In this document: positions 11,451 through 22,477 of the stretch, piece by piece
Numbering within the stretch: the first letter of the stretch is position 1
Layout: the number at the start of each line of letters is the position of its first letter
From: Mimachlamys varia
Taxonomy: Eukaryota; Mollusca; Bivalvia; Pectinida; Pectinidae
Direction: 5' to 3'
DNA: 64,000 bases
Assembly: GCA_947623455.1 (NCBI GenBank)
Contig: OX392542.1
Coordinates: forward strand, 16,189,625 to 16,253,624
The notes under the pieces: generated by a model
Seen by the model: the letters and a program-made list of their open reading frames with translations, nothing else
What the model was told of the DNA's origin: nothing
Database searches by the model: none
Made by a program: the position numbers and the translations under genes

Positions 11451-13492
11451 TCCATTAACCCGCTTTTATTGTAGTCAGTAAGATAAAACAGAAAATTGTA
11501 TAGCTCGATATAAAATATATTATTCAGATTTGTTTAGTAACCGATAGGAATTTATAAATATGTCAAAATAGGCAACAAAACGCCATTATCAAAACCATTG
11601 ATCATTTTAATGGCATCAGGTAATATTCCAACTTCAAATTTCAAATTTGATTTTTCACCTTGATCATAAATCGTGCAGGGGTGAAATACATATTTATTTC
11701 AGCAGGATTTATCACCGAGGTATTAAGTTAAAAAAAGCGTGACGTAACATACGGCACGTGCCTGTTTCCGTACATATTATATCTGCCTGGCAAGGAACGG
11801 AAGTAAACCTCTTGTTTTACTGTTCGAAAATCATTAGATGATCACGCCATGGTTTTTACGAGCAGCCATGTTTGTGTTAGCGCGTAAGGGTGTCGCAATA
11901 CTAGCCTGTTTACGACCGAGAGCTCGCTCCCGAAACAAGCGTGTTTATGACCGAGACGTTCGCGGGCTGCACGCTTTTGCATCGTTGCCATGGACTAGCA
12001 AACATTCTCGCATTAAAGAAGTTGGAATTGGAAAATAAAATACTTCATCGAATTCTGATGGATCAGTAAAGAGATATATGCCAGATTGTGACCGCATGGA
12101 AATCAATGACGGACACATTGCAACGAATTATAAGTTAAACACCCCGGTAATTCAGTTGCCATGGAAACATAAAAGCGTATTTACCTCTGATGATGGGCGC
12201 CACCTACATCAGCATCAAACGGACCATAAACCTGTGATCAATAGTCAATTCCTAACACACTTTGAAATCCGATGACACAAATCCATTATCGTAAGCAAAT
12301 CTTTTAAGCATTCGAGGGAAGAAGATGGTTGGTTCGATAATGAGAAAACATTTCTTCCACTAAGCACATTTCCGGCAAACATGGCGGAAGGGAACCGTTA
12401 TTATCTTGTTTGTTATTTTTTTAAATAAAGGATTTGAAATGTTATATCTGAAAGGCTGTACCCTGCTCAAAAGTGTATATATATAGACTAACATCAAAGC
12501 TACCAGAAACACTGTTTGAATTCAGCTCCTCTTCTGTTAATGGTATGATGACCTGAACGAAAAGGAGCGCTTCTCGATACCTTTCGGTCCTGTTCGAGTA
12601 TCGCCCTACTGTTGCGTGAACCTTCTTGGTAAACACATACATGGATTACTAATAGCATTGCTAAACTATTTTACTAGACTTCCGAACGGAGAGAGATCAG
12701 TCTGCTAATGTTTTCCCCGGATTTTTAACAATTTGTTTTAATGTACATACGGCACTGCCAGTAATAACAAAAAGTTGCAAATAACATGAAAGAAGTCTTC
12801 AAAATATGGTAAGTATACCAATGTATTTTACAATAAGAATTTTGATCGTTAAAATAATGTTCTTGTATTTTAGTAATGTTCTCGTCATAAAATGTAATAC
12901 TAACATAAAAGAAGGATACAAGTAAATGATATATTGAGCAAGGATGTTAAACAGTAAAAAAAATGGTTAAAAATTTCATTTTACAAAATTTACAAAATAC
13001 AATTTTACTATATATTCTCTGTTACACTGTCTTAAATGTATATATTGGTTTGTAATGTATTCTGAGCGATGTAAGCACTAATATATACTCATGTCGTGTT
13101 AAAACAGGTACTGGTGTTAATGCAAACATTTTGTTTCTATTCTGACTTCATTGTCTTTTCTTAATACACACTACATTAGTGCATATCCTGTAATTTGTTA
13201 TCAATTTGCTATATTAGCATATATGTACATTACACTTAACTTTGATAGTGCTTTAACTTGTTCTTTTTGTAACATCTGTGTGATGTATACAAGTGTTCAT
13301 TATTAAATTACATGTTTTAGGAGTAATTAAGTTAAGCAATTGTGATTTCATATACTTATGATGTACTCTATGCCTATTGCATATCTGGTTGTTATAATTA
13401 TATATGTACTGTGATAATTTGTTCAAATACTTTTTATACAAATGCTTGTCGCAAGAATAACACTGCAGTACTAATGTTATTATGTTACATGT
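11451..13492. other. gene-free stretch holding regulatory-looking words and AT-rich DNA
   Basis: A patch at about 11820-12020 is more GC-rich, with two related GACCGAGA words and two CCATGG sites, followed by an RFX-type X-box at 12155. From about 12700 the sequence is very AT-rich and leads into a LINE-like 3' tail at 13493. No open frame of more than 66 codons and no homology I recognise. Confidence 0.4.
12155..12168. promoter_or_regulatory. X-box (RFX-family) motif
   Basis: GTTGCCATGGAAAC matches the palindromic X-box pattern RYYNYYATRRNRAC bound by RFX/DAF-19 proteins, which control ciliary genes in animals. The half-site GTTGCCATGG also occurs near 11989. No adjacent gene is identified, so function is unproven. 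Confidence 0.35.
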
Positions 13493-13535
13493 TTGCGACG
13501 TTAAATAAATCTTCTTGACTCTTGACTCTTGACCA
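13493..13535 (+). mobile_element. 3' tail of a non-LTR retrotransposon (probable)
   Basis: ACGTTAAATAAATCT is followed by three tandem 7-bp words, TCTTGAC. Short 3' tandem words of this kind are usual ends of CR1/L2-type LINEs and of SINEs that use them. The AT-rich sequence upstream would be its 3' UTR. No reverse transcriptase frame is present, so this is a 5'-truncated copy. Confidence 0.45.
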
Positions 13536-13807
13536 ACATACGAGCTGCATTAGTCCAGTAATCACGCTAGCGATAGTTAGGGTAGGGGAGTAGTAAATTG
13601 AGCACAATAGACAATTATAACAGTTTCATGAAAAACAGTATTGAAGGCTGTAACAAAATAATTTATAAATCAATGTTAATAACGTTATAATCGAAACATG
13701 CAACAATAACAATTAAACACTTATGAACAACAATCTAGTAGTGGCACGGTACATAATATACACATTTTTGTAGTACACGATTTGAAATTATACAAATAAA
13801 ATCAGAA

Positions 13808-13975
13808 AATACCAAAGCGTCAATAAAAACTATAATCCTAAATTAGTTTACCTTTACTAATAAATTCATAAAGTAAATGGGTTTTACACACCTGAATAGT
13901 CTGCTTCTACAGTAGTTTGGTAATTTTGGATTCCCACATTTTGGCCCCAAGCATCACTGAAGAGCCCTAGGAGGA
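13808..13975 (-). repeat. fragment of repeat R and of a common bivalve dispersed repeat
   Basis: ACCAAAGCGTCAATAAAAAC at about 13810 matches the 3' edge of R on the minus strand. Further on, TTTTGGCCCCAAGCATCACT then GAAGAG (about 13938-13963) matches a word I recall as widespread in bivalve genomes. Together with 14095-14540 it repeats the R then CUB-like order seen in reverse at 9975-9085. Confidence 0.5.
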
Positions 13976-14094
13976 CAAAAGAGCTGTATTATGCAATAGT
14001 ATTCATACTATGGCATACTCTATATTTGACTAAATTTAAAAGGTGCAGCATATGTGTGCGTTACGTCATCTTATTATATATCTCGTGTTGTTCT

Positions 14095-14540
14095 GTGGAT
14101 AAAGGTTTCTTCTGTCACGCGAATAATCCCCTTACAAGAACATTTCTCATGAAATGCTGTCAATATGTTTACTCTCGTTTTCTATTTAATGACTAAATTT
14201 GATTGATTCTGAGGAAAAACGAATACCCTAGCATTATCGGCCATAAAGATACATACTATAACCTTTACATAGACGAAAACCTACCTTCGCCTAAATCTGA
14301 ATCAATAGTTGTTTTCTATGAACAGTTGGAATTTGAAGCTGTTTCCTCCAATTTCATTTCAGATAGATATACAATCATGTATTTCGAAGGCCCGAGGAAG
14401 CATCTTATCTTACAGTAAAAACACAGCTACTATTTTCAGAGTCGAATTTACGTTCTAATAAAGCATCCCGAAACAATCTAATCGGGTGGATGTTGTTTTC
14501 GATGGTCTTTCCTTTCGCTACTGGTGTTAATAAACACGAA
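14095..14540 (+). pseudogene. decayed CUB-like exon fragment, copy B
   Basis: Homologous in DNA to 9085-9530 on the other strand. Shared blocks include TTACAAGAACATTTC, CATAAAGATACATAC, TGAATCAATAGTTGTTT, TGAACAGTTG and TTTTCGATGGTCTTTC. The first part is open (14203-14418, stop TAA after LILQ). The homologous C-terminal part, with FRVEFTF and VVFDGLSF, lies in another frame and is broken by two consecutive stops, so this copy has a frameshift plus nonsense changes. The CUB assignment is tentative, as for copy A. In-frame codons of both copies still align well, which suggests the parent was protein-coding. Confidence 0.45.
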
Positions 14541-15399
14541 CCTTCGCCTCGAGAAAACAATAACACACGATCTTAAGAACAACAACATATCAGGTTTTCT
14601 TCACGGTGAATACAAAGTACAAAAACACATTTCAATTTTCAAGATGGCGGAGGGTAATTCTGATAAGCATTTATCACACAAAAATGAATATAAACTTTGG
14701 CACCATTTCTGCATCAGGTTTTTTTGTTCTTCCTTTTTTTCTTGCGGAAGCATACCAAAAACAATTATCTATCTACGTAATGTTTTAATATTTTTACATG
14801 ACAATATTTCAGTTAATGTATTCACACGTGGACTTCAGTAGAAATATTGCCTAATGTATGTGTTTATTTATTTAGAACAGAATAAGCTGGACATGTATCT
14901 CAATTTTAATTTCATTTTCAATGTGCTCACATGCAAAACTGACGCAACAACAGTTTAGTAAAGGAAGTTAGAGGCTCTGACTGATAAGATGTATAGCAAC
15001 GATTTACGTAAAAGCCCCTTTCGCGAGAAAACCAGAGCCAGCAAAAGTGATCTTAGTAAGAAGAAAAGACTTGTTTCCTTATTGTTCAAAAATAGATTAA
15101 TCTCATATGAAATAATTGCTACATTGTAAACGCACATTATGATACAAATGTAGATAAATAATCTATAAATGCAACATAAACGAAACAAACAAACAGGATC
15201 CGAAGAACTTGTGTGGTAATCTTAAGAAACGATAATACTGCACTATAAAAAAAATGAATAGATTCATTATACCAACAAGCAGGTTAAGAAATAAAGTAAT
15301 TAAGAATGAAATATCATAATTGAACAATGTAGACAATAAAGTAGATTTTGGAATACTTTAAAAAAGAAACAATACAGCATGATATTGAACAACACTGAA
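14541..15399. other. gene-free stretch, nothing recognised
   Basis: A CAAGATGGCGG word (YY1-like) lies at about 14640. Overlapping frames at 14524-14841 and 14606-14788 have no recognisable product. Otherwise AT-rich and featureless. Confidence 0.4.
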
Positions 15400-15550
15400 A
15401 TAAGAGAATACCGAAGCGTCAACAAAACCATTATCGGAACTCAAAATCGATTAAACTAGGCGGAAAATATGAACAAAGGGGAAAGATTTACATGGAGACC
15501 CATGTAAAAGTACAAGAGAATAAGACCATATGTTCTTGAAGAGTAAGCAT
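15400..15550 (-). repeat. dispersed repeat R, core copy
   Basis: Minus-strand copy with CGAAGCGTCAACAAAACCAT, TACATGGAGACCCATG, AAGTACAAGAGAATAAGACC and a terminal GAAGAGTAAGC. Closely matches the minus copies at 11125 and 26731. Confidence 0.75.
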
Positions 15551-16019
15551 AATACAGTATAAGCAATATATTAGTATGTGAAACAATATAAACAATAACC
15601 AATAATGTTAAAAAATGTATACAAACCGTACAAAATAAACAAAGATGTTATCAGTATAATAAACGATAACATAGAAAAATGAAACTAATGCAAACGATGA
15701 ACTATTGCAATATATTTAAAAGTTATCACAATTAAAATAGTAACCTCTTATCTTGGCCAATATTCATGTAACTGTCATCACGTACACACCCAGATTACGG
15801 ACTTAAGCCAAATTTCTTGATAAACTATAATAATAAAAAAATCTATCACTTATGGGCAAAGAATCTGATTAGGCATTGAGCAAAATACTGTTTTCAGTGT
15901 CAATACTTAACGTATTAGTCGTGTCACATGCGTATGATTTAAGCAAATAATAAGAAGTAGGTTTATGGTTGCCATCTTTGTCTCATTTAGAAATATTCTG
16001 TATCTTTAAGTGATATGAG

Positions 16020-16320
16020 GATGGACGTTTTTGAGTATGCTCATTAGTGTGTTTACTTGATGTGATTGACAATGATACTCGGTTCTCATTTTGAGAACAT
16101 GATATTGACTTGGATGTGACAAAGATTTGCATGGCGGGTGTCGTCGATGAAACAGAAAACGCTTACTCTTCCTGAACACCTGGTCTTATTCTCTACTACT
16201 TTTAAAATGGTCTCTATAAATATTTCCTTTGTTCCTATTTTGCCCCTAGTTTAATCGATTTTGAGTTCGGATTATGATTTTGTTAACACTTTGGTATTCT
16301 TTAATTTGATTTGAGCATAG
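16020..16320 (+). repeat. dispersed repeat R, long plus copy
   Basis: Begins around ATTGACTTGGATGTGACAAA and GGCGGGTGTCGTCGATGAAA, passes through the CTTACTCTTCCTGAACACCT and GGTCTTATTCTC core, and ends at TTTTGAGTTCGGATTATG and CTTTGGTATTC. It is a direct repeat of the copy starting about 670 bases downstream. Confidence 0.8.
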
Positions 16321-16689
16321 ACATCATTCTTTGGTATGAAAACGATTTCATGAATACAGACTCAGAAACTACTTTGGCAGAGGCTGACAATGTCACTGCC
16401 AAATCATATGGTGGAAACACTGCATTACTTGTCCTGCATTCAGATCTCGTTCGTGTTGAGCCTGCTGATCAGTGGCGGTAATTGTTATTTGGTGGTAGCA
16501 TGTACGTAGAGACCGTGTGGTACCATGTTAAGCTAGTTCCCGCTTGTTGCGAAATGTGTATCTAAATTTTACACGAGAAGGGATCTAGGTCGGCCGAAAC
16601 TTGGAAAGATACTTTTCGTGGGAGGAGGCATAACACTGACAATATTTTAACAGTCCAACAATATGTTGTCAAAATACAGCTTTACAAGT

Positions 16690-16912
16690 TGGATGTTGGA
16701 GGAAACAAAGATTTACAAGGCGGGTGTCGTCAATGAAGTAGAAGACGTTTACTCTTCAGGAACACCTGGTCATATTCTCTTGTACTTTTACAAGGGTCTC
16801 CATGTAAATATTTCCTTTGTTTATATTTTACCCCTAGTTTAATTGGTTTTGAGTTCGGATATGGTTTTTGTGTTGGTTTTTTTTTTACGCTTTGGTATTC
16901 ATCGATTTGTGT
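16690..16912 (+). repeat. dispersed repeat R, plus copy
   Basis: Shares GGCGGGTGTCGTCAATGAAG, TTTACTCTTCAGGAACACCT, TACTTTTACAAGGGTCTCCA and TTTTGAGTTCGGAT with the copy at 16020-16320. It is followed by a short GT microsatellite at about 16909-16922. Confidence 0.8.
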
Positions 16913-16922
16913 GTGTGTGTTT

Positions 16923-18014
16923 TCTAGTAACGCGCCATTGGTCCAGCAATGTTGAAGAAGTATATCTTATATAGGTGGAAAATTCGATTTTATTCGGGTA
17001 CTCGGAATTCTTTCACTTTTAACAGTCCCTTTGTGATACCCTCCGGGAAAACAAGTCTGTTGAATATGAGACGATAGAAATTGTTTATTATCGTAAATAT
17101 ATACAGAAATAAAATTTAAACAAATCCTATTCTTATGTACATAAAAAATGATAAGAGATAAAGTCACGATGTCCCCATGAGGATAACAACGCCCACGGTT
17201 TAGTTTACTTTTTGATAAATCATAAACTGAGACTCCTGGAGGAATACATAACGGGATTTCTGTGTGGTGTTTTCTTTGTGTCATGTGTTTGGGTGAGTAA
17301 GATATGGAGGGGCTAAACTTACTGCAAGAATATTGATCTTCAGTATTACATCAATCCATTCGCCACGTTTTGTATCTCTAAATACAAATGCAGATGTATA
17401 CAGAAGTGGTTTTTGTTCGGGTTTTGATATTTATTTCATTTTGTGTGTACAAATATTTTTATTTGAAAGTGAATATTCGGTACAGAAACTAACGAGCATC
17501 TTCGCCTGAGGAAAACGTCATTAGATTCATCTCAGCGCCTTAAAAACACTTTCCATATAGCATACATCTCTGACATTGTGGTAATGTTGTAATATGATAC
17601 TTAAACGGTTCTCGCAGTCAATTTTGGACCGATATTAATACATGTGTTAACCTTTTCTCGTTTTACACATGGTTTTCCTGGGCTAATTAACCTCTGGAAA
17701 AACGAAAACAGAAGGTGAAAATGAAAAATATCGGGAATGGTTGGGATTCTTAAACGAATATCGAGGTCTTATTATTTTTTTCTAACCAATATGTTATATA
17801 TTTATGTGGTGTTTCTTGTATAACAAATCGCGTGTCTCGTTTCTAGGCTGATTAAACTCCGACAAATCGTCAGAGAAAGGTTGAAATGAAACAAAAAGAA
17901 CGATCTGGAGAGATTTGCCTCGATATCGAATGAAAATGTAAACTATGTATCAAGATTGCAAACTAAAGGTGTTGTTAAACTCTTGACGTACGACTCATTA
18001 ATAATATATAACAT
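16923..18014. other. gene-free stretch, nothing recognised
   Basis: The frame 16967-17284 (minus) has no recognisable domain and an atypical composition. No repeat or regulatory structure supported. Confidence 0.4.
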
Positions 18015-18497
18015 ATGGGCGGATTGGTCGAGTGTTTAACACTCCGGCCTTCCATGCAGGCGGTCGGGGTTCGATCCCCGTAATCGTCATATGCATGGAA
18101 CATTCAGAGAATTTTTTTTCTCCTGCCCACCTAACTTCAACAACCAAGGGGGAGTATACAATAGTTTTTGGTTGGTGTTGCAGTATCTGTGCCGTAGCAT
18201 TCAAGTGAGGTTTCACTCAAAAAGATGCCGTTGGAAACACGGTCCCACTACAAACAGAACACAATTCATCTCTAGCAAACACACATACATACACACACAT
18301 ATGGAGATATTAGCCAGGTGGTTTAGGACAAGTAGTTAGCGCCTGATTGCGAACTCCTCAGAATTGTATATGTTAGAACTGTATGTGTTAATTGTATTGA
18401 GTGTATGATAATTGTATATGAAGAAGCGCTTTAAAGTGGATTATGTAAGCTAGATAGGGCGCTATATCAAATGTTGTATATTATTATTATTATAGTA
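18015..18497 (+). mobile_element. tRNA-derived SINE, family S3, with (ATT)n tail
   Basis: The tRNA-like head has A box TTGGTCGAGTGTTTAACAC and a B box inside GGGGTTCGATCCCC, a perfect short T-arm stem. The body ends with GAAGCGCTTTAAAGTGG and AGGGCGCTATATCAAATG, followed by ATT repeats to 18497. Tails of this GCGCTATAT-(ATT)n kind are common in animal SINEs mobilised by CR1/L2-type LINEs. The head does not fold as a complete functional tRNA, so it is not called a tRNA gene. Confidence 0.75.
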
Positions 18498-19235
18498 CGT
18501 ACCACACGCCGACAAACTGGGGTTGTTGTTTTGTAAAAATATAACATGATATGCTTTATAGATGACCCTTAAAACGAAATAGTTTTATAGTTTGGTTTAT
18601 TACAAATCTGAGCAAACCCATTCGATCTCATTGATTGCAGAAAACGCGAAAGCGCAATTTTTAGCTAAAATAAATGCAATTCATTTGACAACAACAAGAC
18701 CGGAGCACATCTGGATCAATGGTTAAAAAATCTGTGTTAATTTGCGCTATCAAAGTATCTCCATATGTAGGTCAGGCGGCGCCAAAGGCGTAAATTGTTA
18801 AGTACGTGAGACCATCCACAAATAAAACATCGTTCCTTAGGGATTTTTAACTTTTGAATAACGCACTGTCGGAACAATTTTAATTTTGTTAACTTTTTTT
18901 CAAACTGAAATTACGTCACTCGTTTTTTCTGAATCACTGATTCGTGTCATTTATATCAGAATGAAGTCGCGGAATGGTGTCGATAAGGCCATAACGACAC
19001 AGACCAGCCGAGAAAGGATGTCACGTGGTATTGACAAAGATGGCGTGGACGTAAATGTGTCGGCGTCACTACGATGACCGATATACATCTAAGGACCTTA
19101 ATAACGACAAAACAAGCTGTTCTGTAATGTATTTCGCCGCTTAAGTTGTATACCGGGACATATATGCGAAGGTATAACGACGAATAGATTTGTTTAACCT
19201 AGATAAATATCTTGGTTGATGGTTTTGCGTTCTTG
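18498..19235. other. gene-free stretch, nothing recognised
   Basis: No supported feature; one small frame (18886-19077) has no recognisable product. Confidence 0.4.
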
Positions 19236-19300
19236 ATCAAGTCATTAAATGTTCATGACATTAGCTGTTTATAGGACGTTAAAGAAAATAAAACCCAACA
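19236..19300 (+). mobile_element. 3' tail remnant of SINE S2
   Basis: GACATTAGCTGTTTATAGGA then CGTTAAAGAAAATAAAACC matches the S2 tail (CTGGCTGTTAATAGGACG plus A-rich end). The tRNA-like head is missing or unrecognisable. Confidence 0.5.
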
Positions 19301-19606
19301 AGACGTTCTTAGTTCGACTACATTCTAGTCCAGAATGGTCAGGATAGGGCGAAACATGTTCTGAACCGGGGATAGGTAATTTTATTGAGTTTTAGTTTCA
19401 AAAGTTTATCTTTGTCATAACTAACCAACCATTATCTTACATTTAAATAAGAACACGAATGCGTTTTTGTACTAGTGTCACAAAAAGGTAATATGTCTAG
19501 GCGTCATAAAATAATGATGTTTTGTCCCGCAACAACAGATGTTCCTCTAATCCTTCTCAAGGACAGTAAAACGTTACGTTGTGGTTCGGAGTATAGATAA
19601 TGACCA

Positions 19607-20096
19607 TTTTCTCTCATATCTCCTCATAATGGATACAGTTTGCCCATGGAAGAAAGCTATGTAGGAAAAAAATAATAGTTCTCTCATATCTCGCCATGTT
19701 GGATACAGTTTGCCCATGGAATACAGCTATGTAAAAAAATCTATCTTACATAGCATATCACGCGATGTGACGTCACAATGGCTCAACAATGATGCGACGT
19801 CACGAATATGTTTAACTCTGACGCCCAAAAGAGTACACGATGACGTGATGAAATTAAAACCTTCACAAAATTTTAACCGCAAATATTAGAAAAGCGAGAT
19901 TCATTTTTCTGCGCAAACTTAGTTTACAAATATAGGGTAGGTTTAATCTCACTATCTGATTCGTTTTCGTAGCAAAGGTGTAAGATAGGGAAATTCCGCC
20001 CTCGAAGTTTTCAAATTTGGCAAAACCATCGGCTTTACCAAATTTGCAAATATCTCAGGTGGAATGTCCCCATCTTACATCCCTGTTCATGAAAGG
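19607..20096 (+). mobile_element. hairpin MITE, copy 1 (diverged)
   Basis: Starts TTCTCTCATATCTCC and contains, in order, ATGGATACAGTTTGCCCATG, AAGCTATGTA, CTATCTTACATAGC, GTGACGTCACAATGGCT, CACAAAATTTTAACC, TTCGTTTTCGT and a terminal hairpin region with GGAAATTCCGCC and GGTGGAATGTCCCC. It ends near ATGAAAGGG (20096). The same blocks occur in inverted order and orientation at 29791-30342. The first about 75 bases are tandemly duplicated here (second start at 19680), and about 100 bases before the hairpin are missing relative to the other copy. No transposase. Confidence 0.75.
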
Positions 20097-20342
20097 GTCA
20101 TATTTCTGTGTCTTTCAGAACAAAGTTGTTTTATGGTGCATTTCAAAGAAATTATAATTACGACATGTAACAATCACTCATTGTCATTGTGACTTTTTTT
20201 GTGCGAGCAAACGAACGAATAGTGACTTTTTCCCCAATATTTTTTAGGGATATAAGTATGACTAGTACCCTTTGTCTGTCAGCAACAGTTTACTGGTTAT
20301 TTTTCTTGCCGTTTAATCACTTTTTGACGAATGTCATATAGT

Positions 20343-22477
20343 TAGCTTGAAGATTGTTATCACCGTGTAATATACCAGACATGACTATTGTTATAACCGT
20401 GTAATATACCTGACATGAAGGTTGTTATAACAGTGTAATAAACCTGACATGAAGATTGTTATAACCGTAAAATATACCTGACATGAAGATTGTTATAACC
20501 GTGTAATATACATGACATGAAGATTGTTATAACCGTGTAATATACCTGACATGAAGGTTGTTATAACCGTGTCATATACCTGACATGAAGATTGTTATAA
20601 CCGTGTAATATACCTGACATGAAGATTGTTATAACCGTGTACTATACCTTACATGAAGGTTGTTATAACCGTGTAATATACCTGACATGAAGATTGTTAT
20701 AACCGTGTAATATACCTGACATATGAAGATTGTTATAACCGTGTAATATACCTGACATGACGATTGTTATAACCGTGTAATATACATGACATGAAGATTG
20801 TTATAACCGTGTAATATACATGACATGAAGATTGTTATAACCGTGTAAAATATCTGACATGAAGATTGTTATAAACGTGTAATATATACCTGACATGAAG
20901 GTTGTTATAACCGTGTAATATACCTGACATGAAGGTTGTTATAACCGTGTAATATACCTGACATGAAGGTTGCTATAACCGTACAATATACCTGACATGA
21001 AGATTGTTATAACCGTGTAATATACCTTACATGAAGGTTGTTATAACCGTGTAAAATACCTGACATAAAGATTGTTATAACCGTGTAAAATACCTGACAT
21101 GAAGATTGTTATAACCGTGTAATATACCTGACATGAAGGTTGTTATAACCGTGTAATATACCTGACATGAAAGTTGCTATAACCGTACAATATACCTGAC
21201 ATGAAGATTGCTATAACCGTGCAATATACCTTACATGAAGATTGCTATAACCGTACAATATACCTGACATGAAGATTGTTATAACCGTGTAATATACATG
21301 ACATGAAGATTGTTATAACCGCGTAATATACATGACATGAAGATTGTTATAACCGTGTAATATACCTGACATGAAGGTTGTTATAACCGTGTAATATACC
21401 TGACATGAAGGTTGTTATAACCGTTCAATATACCTGACATGAAGATTGCTATAACCGTGCAATATACCTTACATGAAGGTTGTTATAACCGTGCAATATA
21501 CCTGACATGAAGATTGTTATAACCATGCAATATACCTTACATGAAGGTTGTTATAACCATGCAATATACCTGACATGAAGGTTGTTATTACCGTGTAATA
21601 TACCTGACATGAAGGTTGTTATAACCATGCAATATACCTGACATGAAGATTGCTATAACCGTGCAATATACCTTACATGAAGGTTGTTATAACCGTGCAA
21701 TATACCTGACATGAAGATTGTTATAACCACGCAATATACCTTACATGAAGGTTGTTATAACCGTGTAATAAACCTGACATGAAGATTGTTATAACCGTGT
21801 AATATACATGACATGAAGGTTGTTATAACCGTGTAATATACCTTACATGAAGGTTGTTATAACCATGCAATATACCTGACATGAAGGTTGTTATAACCGT
21901 GTAATATACCTGACATGAAGATTGTTATAACCGTGTACTATACATGACATGAAGGTTGTTATAACCATGCAATATACCTTACATGAAGGTTGTTATAACC
22001 GTGTAATATACCTTACATGAAGGTTGTTATAACCATGCAATATACCTTACATGAAGGTTGTTATAACCGTGTAATAAACCTGACATGAAGGTTGTTATGA
22101 CCGTGCAATATACCTCACATGAAGGTTGTTATAACCGTGTAATATACATGACATGAAGGTTGTTAAAACCGTGTAATATACATGACATGAAGGTTGTTAT
22201 AACCATGTAATATACCTTACATGAAGGTTGTTATAACCGTGCAATATACCTTACATGAAGGTTGTTATAACCGTGTAATATACCTGACATGAAGGTTGTT
22301 ATAACCGTGTAATATACCTGACATGAAGGTTGTTATAACCGTACAATATACCTGACATGAAGATTGTTATAACAGAGTGATATACCTTACATAAAGATTG
22401 TTATAACCGTGTAATATACATGACATGAACATTGTTATAACCGTGTAATATACATGTACATGACATGAAGGTTGTAA
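20343..22477 (+). repeat. 34-bp minisatellite, about 63 units
   Basis: The consensus unit runs GAAGATTGTTATAACCGTGT then AATATACCTGACAT. Variants repeat in blocks: GAAGGTTG versus GAAGATTG, CCGTGT versus CCATGCAATAT, and ACCTTACAT or ACATGACAT endings, which suggests local amplification of multi-unit blocks. A few units have 2-6 bp length changes. The period is not divisible by three, so no frame stays open. Flanks are unrelated to the unit. Confidence 0.95.

Noticed and set aside
16967..17284. 105-codon minus-strand frame as a gene
   Set aside because: No domain, no splice signals, and it lies between repeat copies.
18015..18090. tRNA gene
   Set aside because: Good A and B boxes, but the acceptor stem does not pair and a SINE body with an (ATT)n tail follows.
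20343..22477. CRISPR-like array
   Set aside because: Contiguous tandem units without unique spacers, in a eukaryotic context. It is a minisatellite.
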